DNA of 64,000 nt from assembly GCF_000740895.1 (NCBI RefSeq), contig NC_025263.1, positions 1,364,001 to 1,428,000 of the forward strand, in the 5' to 3' direction. The stretch's first letter is position 1. Each line of letters opens with the position of its first letter. This stretch comes from Theileria orientalis strain Shintoku (lineage: Eukaryota > Apicomplexa > Aconoidasida > Piroplasmida > Theileriidae). Position numbers and translations under genes: made by a program. Shown here piece by piece: positions 34,939-47,004 of this stretch. Below the pieces are notes generated by a model. That model made no database searches and had not been told where the DNA came from. It saw nothing but the letters and a program-made list of their open reading frames with translations.

Positions 34939-35493
34939 GTAGAAAAGCATCGGAAAAGAGGCCGTAAGCCTCAAGCAGAAGAACCTCACTCTAAACAGCA
35001 TTAATATGTAAATTTTAAGAATAATGTAATAAACATCACGCAGTCGTAAGACCTGGCCGAGCACGTCGACCCGTCGAGCGGTTCCGGAAGTTTATGCACG
35101 ATTATTTTCATAATTAGATAAGTTGATTTAATGAATGTTTTAACAGAAGAGAGAGTTTGGGGAAATTAAAGACTAGTTGGACAAGTGTGTGACCGGAGGG
35201 GATACACACACGAGTATAGGTAAGTGGCGAGTAGATGAGCGAATGTGAGTTAAAAAAAATAGAAGACAGTGAAAGCAAAAAAAGAAAGAGTAAATAAAGT
35301 TAGACAGAGAGAGATTGGGGAGAAGAGTGGAGGAAGGCTGACGCACTTAGATGCATTGGCAAGAACCGGGAATCCAAGTGTACCTCCAGAAAAATTTGGA
35401 AAAGAAGAAAAATATAAATAATATTTGGGTTTTAAAGACTGGAGCAGATAGGAAAGCAATAAACATGGGATTAAATGAATGAAAAGGACATAA
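34939..35493. other. Spacer between the ApiAP2 and apicortin genes
   Basis: About 555 bp. The part near 35040-35110 is GC-richer and probably 3' UTR. No supported gene. Confidence 0.5.
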
Positions 35494-36671
35494 ATGACTG
35501 GATTCATAAAGTATCTGGAAGATAACTGTAACTACAGCTCAAATCCATTCGTAAGTTTAAAAACTGTAAAATAAAATAAATACAGCTCGTCAACGCAGTC
35601 GACGCGAGTTTGAACAAAAGTTCCGCTCGGAGCTCACGGAGCTCCCGGAGAGATCCGGAGCACGCCCGACTGCTTTACAAGGAGGACACACATTCGGGGC
35701 CAGCGCACAACTTTGACCACGTGGCCTCGGCGTTAGCAAAGTACGACTTGGCTGCGGTGTCAAAGGACTTGAAACCGCTTTTGAACGCGGACGACGGGCG
35801 ACTGAGACAGCAGTCGCTGCGGGAGCGCCTCAGGCGAGGCGAGCTTTTTTTGACCACGGACGGCCTCCCGAGTGGGCCCAACGCTTTCGAGGCCTCCTCT
35901 CCGAAGAGGAGAGATGTGTTTGAGCGTCTGACTGACCACCGGTTTTACACCGGCATCCACAGGGAGCGTTTCGACGAGAACGGGAGGGGTCGTGGCATGG
36001 CTGGCCGCGAGAACCTTTATCTGTTCGACGGGAGCACCGAGTCCTTCAGCCGCGTCCACGAGGTGTACTCGTCGGCGCTGCCCAGGGCCAGGCCTCCGGT
36101 GTCCTCGAGGGTGCCTGTGCGCAAGTTCGGGCTTCAGGTGTCCGCCCCCAAGCTAATGTGGCTCTATCGCAACGGGGACAAACACCACGACGGGCTCCCG
36201 TTTTACCTGCGGCCGTTTATAAAATCGATGCAGGTGCTGCACGTTGAGATCGGAAAGGTGAGTGTAATCCACCAATTTACTCAGCAACATTACTACTTGT
36301 TCATTATTATTGTCTTTTGTTCACTATCACTACTACTTGTTTACTGACATTACTACTTGTTTACTAGCATTACTACTACTCATTTACTAGCACTACTACC
36401 CATTCACTACCATTGGCCCTTGTTCACTAACATCACTTTTTAGGAGCTGACTCTCATAGCGGGCCCCGTTCGCAAGATTTTCGACCAGAACCTGCGTCAC
36501 GTGACTAGGCTTGAGGACATTGTGGACGGCGCCAAGTACCTCTGCACTTCAGGTTTGTCAACAAACACCCCTTCTCTCACTTTCTCTAAAACTTATTTAG
36601 GTGAACCTCCTGCCCCTGCCGAGAAGTTGGAGAAGTTCCTGAGCGAGTGGGTCATACAGAAGATGTTTTAA
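35494..36671 (+). CDS. Apicortin (partial p25-alpha plus doublecortin domain)
   Basis: Four exons: 35494-about 35550, about 35587-36255, about 36444-36551 and about 36601-36671. The p25-alpha (TPPP) core is plain: LTDHRFYTGIHRERFDENGR and GRGMAGRENL. The doublecortin (DCX) domain follows: PKLMWLYRNGDK, an insert, then ELTLIAGPVRKIFDQN, RLEDIVDGAKYLCTSGE and the tail EKFLSEWVIQKMF. This combination defines apicortin, found almost only in apicomplexans and relatives. It stabilises microtubules of the apical complex or conoid remnant. The product is about 300 residues. The intron at about 36260-36440 is full of near-repeats (tactacttgtttac). Confidence 0.93.
36290..36430 (+). repeat. Degenerate tandem repeats in an apicortin intron
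   Basis: Four or so imperfect copies of a unit of about 28 bp containing cattactacttgtttacta. They lie entirely inside the intron between the two main apicortin exons. Confidence 0.6.
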
Positions 36672-36734
36672 CTAAACATGGACGTGCATCACAATATATT
36701 TTCTTCTCCGTGCTCGGTACATAAATTACACCAG

Positions 36735-39700
36735 TTACTCCAGCACTTCCTCCTTCAGCTCCACGACCTCCTCGTGCACCTCCTCACTCACTTCCCATTC
36801 CATTGGGTTGTGGAATATCTCCCATGCCGTCTTGAACTTCAAATAGTTGTCCTACAAATATTATTGTCAATCGCATACGAGTGCTGTTTTTACAGCTATT
36901 CGTTTACAGTAAGGAGCATGGTATCAGAATAAGTAGCTACGGAAATTATACTAGTGGCCAGTAACCACAACATTCACGGCAACTGGCCACAGTAACAAAC
37001 AGCAACACTATCCACAGTAAGCGATAGCATCTAATTCAAGCACTACTATCTACCAATATAACAAATCATCCCATGAATTCTCACCTGTGACGTGTACCAC
37101 TGCATCAGTGCCGAGTACTTCTGCTTAAAGGCGTCCAGGTTCTGCTGTCTCTTCTGGAGATATGAGTTCCTGTAGTCTGTTCTTTCCTTCTCGTCGATGA
37201 TGTCGTACTTTTTCGTGTACTCCTTGAGGTTCTTCCTTATCTTTTCTATTTCCTTTCTGGTCACAAGCGGCGTTGGGTGTGGTCTGAAGTCACAGCTGTA
37301 GAAGTTTTCCTTCTTTTCCTTGTGCAGCAGTCTCCCCTGGAACGTCCACAGACAGTAGCCTGATTCCGCAGCGTACCTATATATGTATATATACACATAC
37401 ATATAATTATACATATTTGAGTATATGTTAGCGTACATATAATTACACGTATTCATGTAATACTTATACATAGATATTTGAGTATATGTTTGCGTATATG
37501 TTTGAATTGATGTTTGCATACATATTTACATACATAATTGCGTACATATTTGCGTACATGTTTGAATTGATGTTTGCATACATATTTACATACATAATTG
37601 CGTACATATTTGCATAGATATTTGCGTACATATTTAGATACATATTTCCACATATGTACACTTTTATTTATGTACATTCTTATATAAATAAACCTATATA
37701 TTCACGTAGACGGTTACCTGAATGTGTCCGATGTGGTCGCACTGTGCTGAGGCATTGGCACATTTACACATGTCGCTAGGTATCTTCCGCAGCTGCTCCA
37801 CCTTATTGTGTTCATCATAAAGTGTTCATCCTTGTGCAACACCTATTACGTTAAGATTAGTGCTACGTTTAGGCATATCTAATCTACAATTCTTCCAAAT
37901 CTTATAACTAATTACTGTAACACTTACGTCCACCTTGTCGTAATCGTTCAACGTGCAGAATAATAGCGTTCCCTCTGCTCCTAGACCTCCCAGTACAAAG
38001 TAATTTCCCGCCGGAGACCATTGCATATGGTTAAGTTGCGACGTAATGTCAAATGTGCTTGTCCACTATAAGCATTCATTATATTTGCAGTGTAAATATC
38101 TCATATTAGTCTAGTTTATAGCAATGGTAACTATCATGGTAACAATCGGTTGTCCATATCATAACCGCCAACTAATTACCCCGAAACACCATGTTACCAT
38201 TTTATTATATTGGTATCGGATTTACCACTTACCACTGTGTCTCTGTTCGATCCTACGTCTAACACTTTGTAAAATCTTATTGAGTGAGTTCTGCTTTCCT
38301 CATCCTTTACAATCAATGCGAATCGTTTACCTATAAATGTTCATTAATATCCGTGCTAGCTACTAATTGCTAATACTACAATACTTCTACTAGTAATTGT
38401 CAATATTACTGCCACTAATTGCAATACTACAATACATCTAGTAGTAATTGACAATATTACTACAATATTAGTACTACTACCGACACTGTTACCACAAAAT
38501 ACCAATACTGCTACTAATAAAGTAAACTTACTTCCACCTTCTTCCCAGTGCAGCTGCTTCACCGTGGCATCTTCTATTTGTATTGTGTCGACTGGAATGT
38601 TCCTCTCCCTCAGACGGAATATTTCCAACTGATTGAACTGCTTCCTCCCCTTCTTTCCGGTCTTTTTTGATATTGTGGTCTGCGCATCTCAATTAACTCA
38701 CGTATATCAATATATAAATATACCATCTATTTTACTCTATTCTCTCGGATTTTCCATAAACTTACCCTTAGACATAAACAATCTCCCTTCGAATGCCAAT
38801 GCATTGCCACTTCACACACGTTGTATACGTTTCTTGAACTCAGCTCACGCCTCGACGGTATCTCAATTAAAATCAGCCTTGCTACAATAAATTATAATTC
38901 ATGCTTACACACTCTACGTAACATTGCTAACTGCTATCCTAGCCGCCAACGTAGTTATAATATTGCAAAGTACATAAATAATTATGTTCTGTAGCGTATT
39001 TAGGCAATGTCTCCATTTCCTATGCACTACAGTATTTTTATAGCAGAATCAATTGTAGTATTAGGCGAATACCACACTCAACATCTGCAACTCAAACGTG
39101 CCTAGTTACACTCAACAGTAACTTTGCGACGCTCATTTAACGCAGTCGTCCAATTCTAAATAACTCGTTACCTGGCGCGTCCATCGAGCCCGGTATTACC
39201 ACCGAGAGGATGTCGTCCTGCGGAGACCAGTCGAACTTCTCTGCTGCGTACTTCAGCGGCGCCGGCTTCCCGTCCGGGCCCTCAATCAGCCTCATTTCCG
39301 GCAACTTATACACCAACACCTCGCTTCCCTCCGAGTACTTGTTCAGCATCGCTATGTACTTGCCGTTGTGGTTCCAGAGCAGGTGCGGGAAGTCTCCTCC
39401 CTTGGGGGACTTCAGCGGCGTCGGGAAGCTTCGCAGCAGCTCCCCTGTCACCACGCGCCATATGCATATCGACCTGTCGTGCCTGTCCTCGCCCTTCATT
39501 CCGTCCCAGGTCAGCAGGTACTCCTCGCAGGGCGAGAACTGGATGAACTTGACGTTTTTGTGCTCAAATCTTATCTTCGGCTCGAACTCGTTTCCTCCGT
39601 AGAGCACTATTCCCATCCACTTGTACACTGCCAGGTACGAGCCGTTGGGACTCCATTCCACCTTCTGGTCCGCCCAGACTCTTCTTCCCTGTGCTCTTTC

Positions 39701-40499
39701 TCTCGCTCCGTCGTATGCTAGTCTAGGCTCCCTCTCGAGCGCGTCGAACCAGAATACTTCCGTTCTATCTCCGTGCCTTACTACGTACTGGTCTCTCATT
39801 CGGTCCCCTTTCATCCACCAATCTCTCACTCCATCTCTCGTGAACCCAAACGACTTCAGCGTCGGTATACACTTGTTATCATCGCTCACTATCATATCGT
39901 AGTTGTCCAACATAATTGCCTTGAACGCGTGCGATGAGTCTAGCTTAAACTTGTTGATAAACTTCTGTGCCATGTTTGCTTCGAACGGCGTTCCGAATGT
40001 GAAGAAGGCCAGGCCTTTGGTGTGATTGTTCATGTCCGTTGGAATCTCGAGGACAAATGGCGTTTGTATTTCACAACCTAAATGTGTATTTGTCCCTAAT
40101 TAGCCGGTGTTTAGGCACATATTGTGTGTGTCACTCTCCTATTATTTATCTACTTATCCGCAATAAGCTGCGCTTACCTTTTTTCTCGAGCTCCTTGCTT
40201 ATTGTCTTCCTTACTACGTCCTTGAGTCTTTCGTACTTCTCGGGGCCGACCACTGGGAGTCCAAGCACTAAAGTTTTCGTTAAACGCTGTTGACGTACCT
40301 ATCAAGGTTCTCGGGAAACTTGTGTCCAGCGTCACTGGAGGGTCGTTTTCATAAAACCTCTCCAGCTGTGAATTATCGAATTCTTCGTCATCATCTGAAA
40401 GAAAGTCCATCAAGCCCATTTCAAGCTCATCTAAAACAGTTGAGTTAGGAGGAATCTCAAAATACCAGGAGTGAGATCGGACGGATAAACTATGACCAT
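36735..40499 (-). CDS. EIF3B: Translation initiation factor eIF3 subunit B (Prt1)
   Basis: Minus strand, about ten exons. A small first exon at 40499 (MVIVYPSDLTP) splices to DELEMGLMDFLSDDDEEFDN; a start at 40419 (MGLMDFL) is the alternative. An RRM-like segment follows (GLAFFTFGTPFEANMAQKFI). The seven- to nine-blade propeller typical of eIF3b comes next (VEWSPNGSYLAVYKWMGIVL; FIQFSPCEEYLLTWDG; LLWNHNGKYIAMLNKY; FDWSPQDDILSVVIPG; MQWSPAGNYFVLGG). The C-terminal helix segment (RKEIEKIRKNLKEYTKKYD) ends with YLKFKTAWEIF, and the stop is at 36735. eIF3b scaffolds the eIF3 complex on the 40S subunit. Long repeat-rich introns lie at 37380-37700 and about 38340-38530. Confidence 0.9.
37380..37680 (-). 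repeat. Minisatellite in an eIF3b intron, with a 60-bp tandem duplication
   Basis: 37501-37560 and 37561-37620 are near-exact 60-bp copies (first 53 bases identical: tttgaattgatgtttgcata...). Shorter tacatattt(g/a)cgtac-type units fill the flanks. The apparent Lys/Tyr/Val-rich ORFs here are repeat artefacts. Confidence 0.92.
38340..38530 (-). repeat. Degenerate ACT/ATT repeats in an eIF3b intron
   Basis: Repeated pieces such as actactaattg, aatactacaatac and caatattactgcc; two copies of a block of about 60 bp can be aligned by eye at about 38365-38425 and 38426-38485. Confidence 0.6.
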
Positions 40500-41168
40500 T
40501 TTAATAAAACAATACTTGACCAGATTCTTTCAAGTTTATTAAAATAAATGCTACCAATTGATTAGGTGTTAATTTTTGGTTGATCATAAAATACACATAA
40601 GTCAAAGAGCGAATAATACAAATAAGAGAATACTTTAAGTTCAGCAAAATATTTCTTAATCCTAATTGTCCGTTTAAATACGATAAATAATGGATATTTG
40701 TGCAAGATTCCACATAGGTGGGGAGACAATGATTGAACCAAAACAGCAAATTAATCATACACAAAATGTAACAAAGTTTTGAAATTTTAAGTATCCGAAG
40801 TTGTTTTATGAGTATTTTGTTTATAATTACATATTTGAGCTTCTCTACATTTGATTTATCTTAAATTTATATGTGTCCAAGTTTATTATAAGTTTCCTCC
40901 AGATTTCACATATGTTTATGAATATACATATTTATATTTGATATATTGAAATGTTTGAATATTCATATTAAATAATTACATACTCCATTTCTTCACACAA
41001 CCCTAATTGTCAGTATATGTGTTTGTCACTAATTTACTTTTCATTTACTTGTTTAATATTTTATTTTATTTCCTTTTATAAATGTACACTATTATATAAG
41101 AGCCTTTCTACAATATAAACTTAAAATTTAATGTAAATCAGGATTCTGCAGTCTTAGCACATCTTAAC
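40500..41168. other. AT-rich divergent spacer (eIF3b / COX10)
   Basis: About 670 bp with no coding potential or RNA signature; expected to hold both promoters. Confidence 0.5.
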
Positions 41169-42427
41169 ATGCCAGCCATATCTAGGCTTTTACCGTCTAT
41201 ATCACAGCCCGCGTTACTAAATTCGTTAAAGGTGAGTATTTTCTCTCCAATTTAAACATATTTAGAAGCTATCCAAGTATAAATTATCCCTATGGGTCAC
41301 AGCGACGGGTGCGAGTGGCTTCCTCATGATCTCGCCGGCCATTTCAGCGAGTCTTCTATCAACTTGCGGGGGCATATTCTTGTGTAGCGCAGCAGCGAAC
41401 ACATTTAACCAGATAATTGAAAGAGATAAGGACGCGTTGATGGTACGCACCATGGACAGGTACGGAATGGAGCCAATACACAAGTTGCAGGCCACTTCCC
41501 AGTAAAATCATGACACATCACCAGGCAAGCGTGATAGGAGCAGGTTTCACAGTTTTTGGGGGACTAATGCTGTATGTGAGCGGAGGCGTATATCCGATGA
41601 GCCTAGCACTGATGAACATAGCGCTTTATACACTGGTCTACACGCCTCTGAAGAGTATGTTTACGCTATAAAGACGATCCATAGTTACTCAGTAAAGCAC
41701 ATAACCTTACCAAAACGATAAACTGTTAAGTAGATACTGATATCTGTTGAGTGTGTTACACAAATGTATTCCGTTTAGAGAAAACGCAGTGGAACACGCA
41801 CGTGGGATCAGTTGTTGGATGCATTCCTCCTCTGATAGGGTGCTTGTCGGCAGGGGTAACTCTATTTAGGTTTAACACACGTGTAGAGTACACTGTTGCT
41901 GCCACAGCCGTGGCTCCTCTTCGGACTAATGTACGTGTGGCAAATACCGCATTTCTACACACTTTCATGGCTATATCGCAACGACTACAACAAGGCCGGG
42001 TTCAAAGTATACGGAATAGACGACGCGTCAGGAAAGAAAACAGCGACAGCGTCAATGAAGTGGATTACGCTTCTGTCGGCTTTTCCCCTGGTATTTTTAA
42101 TTCGCCTATTTTGTTCATGTATCACCTTTAGTTTTACAGCTTGAGTGGGTTAATACCGCCCGAGTTGTTATTTGCAACTGTGTTTCCAAACATAGTTATA
42201 ACCCATAAGGCAATGAACTTCTATAAGGATCCTAACACTAAAACTGCCAGCAGCCTCTTTGTCAATTCACTGTGGTAAGTTTACACCAACACATCCATGC
42301 ACGTGCTCATCAACATCTTCGTAGGCAAATTCTCGTTTTAATGGGCCTAACATCGTACTATTTGTGTAATTTAAGGCCCGTTGAAGACTTTAACTCTAAA
42401 CCATCCTTAGAAAAGCCAGATGAATAA
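41169..42427 (+). CDS. COX10: Protohaem IX farnesyltransferase (COX10)
   Basis: About seven exons. The N-terminus MPAISRLLPSISQPALLNSL is a likely mitochondrial presequence. The UbiA-family first Asp-rich motif is NQIIERDKDALMVRTMDR, joined by splicing to PLPSKIMTHHQASVIGAG, exactly the NxxxxxDxxMxRTxxRPLPS pattern of COX10. Several membrane segments follow (FTVFGGLMLYVSGGVYPMSL; VGSVVGCIPPLIGCLSAG; LPQPWLLFGLMYVWQIPHFY). A second motif reads WLYRNDYNKAGFKVYGIDDA. The enzyme adds a farnesyl group to haem B to make haem O for cytochrome c oxidase in the mitochondrial inner membrane. The stop is at 42425-42427. Ends of individual exons are approximate. Confidence 0.9.
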
Positions 42428-42782
42428 CATATTACAAATAAATTTATGAGTCAGCTACTATCTATAGGTCCACCTGCACGTGTATATTTGTAACTAAGTG
42501 CACATACGATCGCATATGAACACTGTAGCCACGTACGTGTGTATGAACATGTCGTTACATGTATATATGTACACAGGCACACATGAATACAGTGCAGTGT
42601 ATATATGAAACCATGAGTACAATAAAGTTGATACATGTAAAATGGATAAGGTAAATACAGGGAACTGTGAATACAATAAATACAGGGAACTGTGAATACA
42701 ATGGAGAGGATACATGTTTATAAACATAGCTATGGGTAAATGTGAAAATTTTCAACAAATTAAAAGAAGGGCCTAAACGGGC
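42428..42782. other. Convergent 3' spacer with a 25-bp tandem duplication
   Basis: Lies between the COX10 and eS24 ends. A 25-bp unit (aatacagggaactgtgaata..) occurs twice in a row at about 42654-42702, with related pieces upstream. No gene. Confidence 0.7.
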
Positions 42783-43190
42783 TCACTTCTTCTTTCCTGC
42801 TGTGCACTTGGCCTTGGCCTTGCCACGCACCTTCTTCCTCCTGTTCTTCAGCTCCTTCTTGGCGCGCCTACCGAGTTTAGGCTTAGCCTCCTCAAGGCCG
42901 AGCCTGATGAGACGGTAGTTGTGTTCATACCGCTTGAGGGAAGCCAAATTGTCGTAGATGAGTCCGAAGCCAGTGCTCCTGCCACCACCGAAAAGAGTCT
43001 TCAGGCCGAAGAGAACTACAGTCTTGGAGTCCTTTACCTTGAACTGCTTAGCAAGCTTCTCCTTCAACTCTGCCTTGGAAACGTTGCTCCTGCCTGGGTG
43101 TAAAACTTCAAGTGAAAATTGCTTCCTGTTCAAAACAGGGTTTGATAAGAACTTTTTAACTCTAACACTAATCTGATCTGCCGATGACAT
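42783..43190 (-). CDS. RPS24: 40S ribosomal protein eS24 (RPS24)
   Basis: Minus strand, single exon, 135 residues from the ATG complement at 43188-43190. Blocks typical of eS24: VRVKKFLSNPVLNRKQFSLE, VLHPGRSNVSKAELKEKLA, VVLFGLKTLFGGGRSTGFGL and IYDNLASLKRYEHNYRLIRL. The tail is very basic (KKELKNRRKKVRGKAKAK). Cytosolic small-subunit protein. Confidence 0.97.
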   Translation of the reverse strand: MSSADQISVRVKKFLSNPVLNRKQFSLEVLHPGRSNVSKAELKEKLAKQFKVKDSKTVVLFGLKTLFGGGRSTGFGLIYDNLASLKRYEHNYRLIRLGLEEAKPKLGRRAKKELKNRRKKVRGKAKAKCTAGKKK

Positions 43191-43900
43191 CTTGTTAGTT
43201 TAGATAAAAGAAATCGTAAATAAATATCCTGTTATAAGAGATTGTATAGAGCATCAGAAAGGAAAGAAAATCTGAAGAATCGAATTAATGTTGGAAAAGT
43301 ATAAAGTGAATAAAACGGAATCGCTAAGGGCAAACTACTGGGGTTAAATAAGAGAGAATGGCCACACTCACAGTTTGGAATGCGAGCACGGTAGTTATGC
43401 CGAGGAAGATGCATAAACATCAGGATTCCAAATATGATGCTAATTTAGCGTGAATATTTGTAACTAGCTGCTGTGATAAACTAACCTTAGAATATGAGTA
43501 TAAGATGATCAGAGCGCGCGTGTAAATACGTAATTGAGTTTGTGCCGATATCTGGGTTAAAGGTAGTGAAAGGAGTTTGGATTCCATAAATGGGGTGGAG
43601 TTTGCCACTTAATCACTCGGTGGATCTGAACCCACTAGCGAGCTTACACCTGCCATTTACAGTGCTGGATATTAATTTTCCCGTTAAACTCGTTTTACCG
43701 AGTCGCCTTAAGTTTGTGTTCTGACTCCTTTCACTCCTGGTATCACCAATGTGTCTATTATTCCTCGCCCATTCTCCCTATTTTTGCCGTATATTTATTT
43801 GAATACTTGGCATTTAAGCTAAAAATTGATATTGGTCCCCGACATACAAACACATCTTGCGTTCAACCCGTACGAACCATGTATTTTAAAACATTAGTCT
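43191..43900. other. Spacer between eS24 and Prp28 genes
   Basis: About 710 bp. Less AT-rich than other spacers around 43600-43760, with no long ORF of plausible composition. It should hold the eS24 promoter and Prp28 3' UTR. Confidence 0.5.
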
Positions 43901-46834
43901 CTAGTTAGTTATGTTCCTGTCCGCCTGCGTCGGCTTTACCTTCGAGGCTGGGTGCTGGCTGAGTTCCTGTGGAACTGCGTTGTCCGTTGAGACCAGCAGC
44001 TGCTTCAGGTCGTAGAAGAGGGCCGTGTCGGCCTCCGTGACGAACGAGATCGACAGTCCCTTGAGTCCCGCGCGTCCAGTGCGTCCTAAACGTCATGACT
44101 ATACATGTGTTTCATACCTATTCTGTGAGTGTACGACTGAATGTCCTTCGGCATGTCGTAGTTGATCACTGCCTTCACGCCCTCGACGTCCAGTCCGCGG
44201 CCCGCCACGTCCGTCGCCACCAGGATGTCGTATTGGCCTGACTTAAACTTGTTGAGCGCGTCTTCTCTCGACTCCTGGTTCTTTCCGCCGTGCAGCGACA
44301 CCGCTCTGCAGGAACATTGTTTTGTGTTGTACGTTTTACTAATGCTAATGGTGGTACTAGTAGGTATCAACAGTAACTCTAAATAGCAGCACTAGCTCCA
44401 ATGAATAACACTGTGAACAGCAGCCCCAATAACCAATAGGGTGGTACCTGTATCCTATCTTTGATATATTTTTTGCGATCACGTCCGTCACCTTCTTCAG
44501 GTTAACGAAGACTATTATCGGCGGTTCCAGGTGCTCCAGCACCTCCTCCAACTTCTGCCTCTTCTTCGACTCTGCTACGAACTCCAGCTTCTGCGTGATT
44601 GAGCTCTTGCCCGCTCCCACGTCTCCGATGGATATGAAGCAGGGCGCCCTCAGGTACTTCTTCGTCAGCTTCTCGACTGCTGCCGGCATTGTTGCTGAGA
44701 ACATCTGCGTTATTCTGTATCTTCTATGGCCCGCCTTCGTGCTCAGCTCCTACCAATTTCATTATCCTCCACTACCTCTTAGCCCTACCTGCTCCAGCGC
44801 CTTCGACTCGTCGTCGTCCTTCAGGTTCGTGGTCGGTATGCAGTCCAGTATCTCGTTGACCACGTCTTCGAAGCCCATGTCGATCATTCTGTCCGCTTCG
44901 TCCAGCACCACGTAATTGCACTGCGACAGGACTGTGTACGCTCTATCCAAACAGTCCTTTATGCGTCCAGGAGTCCCAATTATAATTTCACATCTACATT
45001 ATGGCCTTGTGTTAACCTTTTACTTACCCTTTCCTCAGTTCAAACGCCTGTGCTTCTGCGCTTCTCCCTCCTACCACCGCCACTGATCTACAGGTGCAGT
45101 ACGTTGAGAATTTGTTCGTTTCGTCGTATATTTGAAGTGCCAACTCCCTATAAAGCCCATATTATAGCCCAAATTACCTCGATGGCGCCATCACTAGTGC
45201 GTAGGGCCCATCCATCGACGTCTCATCATCCAGTGGCGGCAACATCTTCACGTAGGTTAGCATTGGCAATACAAAAGCTGCCGTTTTTCCTGACCTGAAG
45301 TAAACAATTATATGGTTAGTTGTTATCTTATCTTCTATTCAATCCATACCAATCTATCAAATCTATCCATACCAATCTATCAAATCTATCCATACCAATC
45401 TATCAAATCTATCCATACCAATCTATCAAATCTATCCATACCAATCTATCAAATCTATCCATACCAATCTATCTATTCTATCTATGCCAATACATCAGTG
45501 GTAAATATCTACTATAACAAGTTCCAATTTCTTACCCTGTTACTGCTATTCCTATCAAGTCTCTCATTTCCAAGGCTATTGGAATTGCTTGCATCTGAAT
45601 CGGTGTTGGCTTCGTGTACCCGGCCTAAATTCATCATTTAACTACGTTTCCGTACCTTTTTAATCGATTCCAACAGCTCCCATGGCAGGGGAGACTCTGC
45701 CCACGTCCTAATTGGCGGTGGCACTCGTCCTCCCTTTATATATATATCAAAGTCCTCTCTGAATATTCTCCAGTCGCGATCCGTCATTTCACTGCGTTTC
45801 TTCTGAGTCCAATGCGTGTTTGCCAATTCAGCCTCCTACATTGTTTGTTAACGCTGTGTTGATTCTGAAACGTACTTGTAAATCTCTTGCTTTTCTTGCC
45901 GTTGCGTCCAGCTGCTGCCTACTCATCGACTCTGACCACTCTGGGTTCTCTGCTCTTCTTTTCGACAGCTCATCGTAGAAGTTGTTTCTTTTCCTCTGTT
46001 CTCTAACGTCGAACCCTATTCCAACCTATTTGTATCCAAATTTTACCTGCTCTGAATCCTCTACCGAATAGCAGTTGTGGCTCCGGCCTATTCTGGTATA
46101 TTGGATTATTATCAAATTTTGTCGTATCTTCCGAGTCATCCCACTCGAAGTTAAATATCGTTTTAAATTTTTCTGAAGGCTTCTGCACCTTTTTCTTTTG
46201 CCTGTTCATTCCCAGGTAGTGATGCCTAATTTGCTCCAACTCCTTTTCTATCAGCTTATCTCTGACTTCCTTTTCCGGCAACTTAAGCAAGTTTAAAACT
46301 GCGAGGTCACTGTTTACTGGCTTCACGTCCTTTTCTGACTCTTTAGTGTCTCTTTCATTTCTTCGTTCCTTTTCTTCATTTCTACGCTCTACTTCTTTTA
46401 TTTTCTGCCTCTCTCTTCTTTCCATCTCCCTTTCTCGCTCCTATTACTCAATTATTGGCATTTCAAACTCACCGATCTCTCTGAAAGTTCTCTTCTCCTT
46501 CTTTTTAGGTTTTCCTCATTCTTTAGTGCCTCCAATTGCTCTCTTTTCCTTGCCTCCTCTAGGTTCCTATTTCTCTGTGCCTTCGAAATATATGTTACCT
46601 AAACACATTTTATTTTAAATCTTCCGCTTATTTTACCTTCAGAGGCCCGTTGGCCTCAGACTTCTTAGAAATGAGTTGTTCGACTGATAACATTCGGGAG
46701 GTTCCGTCATTGAGAAGAGATTCGTTGCCTTTTGAAGCGACTTTGGATGGATACAGTTTACTTTCTGGAATTATTTCTGGCGATGTTGTATTTCCAAATC
46801 TCACAACATTCGAAGTTGACTTTTTTTCTTCCAT
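43901..46834 (-). CDS. PRP28: DEAD-box RNA helicase Prp28 (DDX23)
   Basis: Minus strand, about ten exons. A charged N-terminal half ([49 protein letters not shown]) and then [14 protein letters not shown] are typical of Prp28/DDX23. The helicase core has all motifs: [15 protein letters not shown] (Q motif), AVTGSGKTAAF (Walker A), MAPSRELALQ (Ia), GTPGR (Ib), [14 protein letters not shown] (II), FSATMP (III), IIVFVNLKK (IV), [10 protein letters not shown] (V) and HRIGRTGRAG (VI). The stop is at 43901. Prp28 swaps U1 for U6 at the 5' splice site in the pre-B spliceosome. One intron contains a 23-bp minisatellite. Confidence 0.93.
45341..45472 (-). repeat. 23-bp minisatellite in a Prp28 intron
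   Basis: Five to six near-perfect copies of ctatccataccaatctatca+aat. The plus-strand reading frames over it (Ile/His/Ser/Tyr-rich) are artefacts. Confidence 0.95.
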
Positions 46835-47004
46835 ATTTGTAAAAATAAACTTTTAAATCAAGGAATCAAACATATATTGAATAAAAATTTTAATGACAAT
46901 AAAATCCCAAATAATGAAACTGATGAGCAAATATTCAAAAAATAAACATGTTTATATGAAGAATTCGTGTATTAGAACGATATACTAGAAATTTACACTA
47001 ATTG

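Noticed and set aside
37453..37677. Lys/Tyr/Val-rich repeat 'protein' on the minus strand
   Set aside because: It is the translation of the intron minisatellite in eIF3b. Different frames give similar repeats, and it interrupts a known protein.
43560..43700. Possible tRNA on the minus strand (a TTCAGATCC-like piece near 43629)
   Set aside because: The putative T-arm has an eight-base loop, and no acceptor stem or D-arm could be paired.
45312..45641. Ile/His/Ser/Tyr repeat 'protein' on the plus strand
   Set aside because: It is the 23-bp minisatellite of a Prp28 intron read in the wrong strand.
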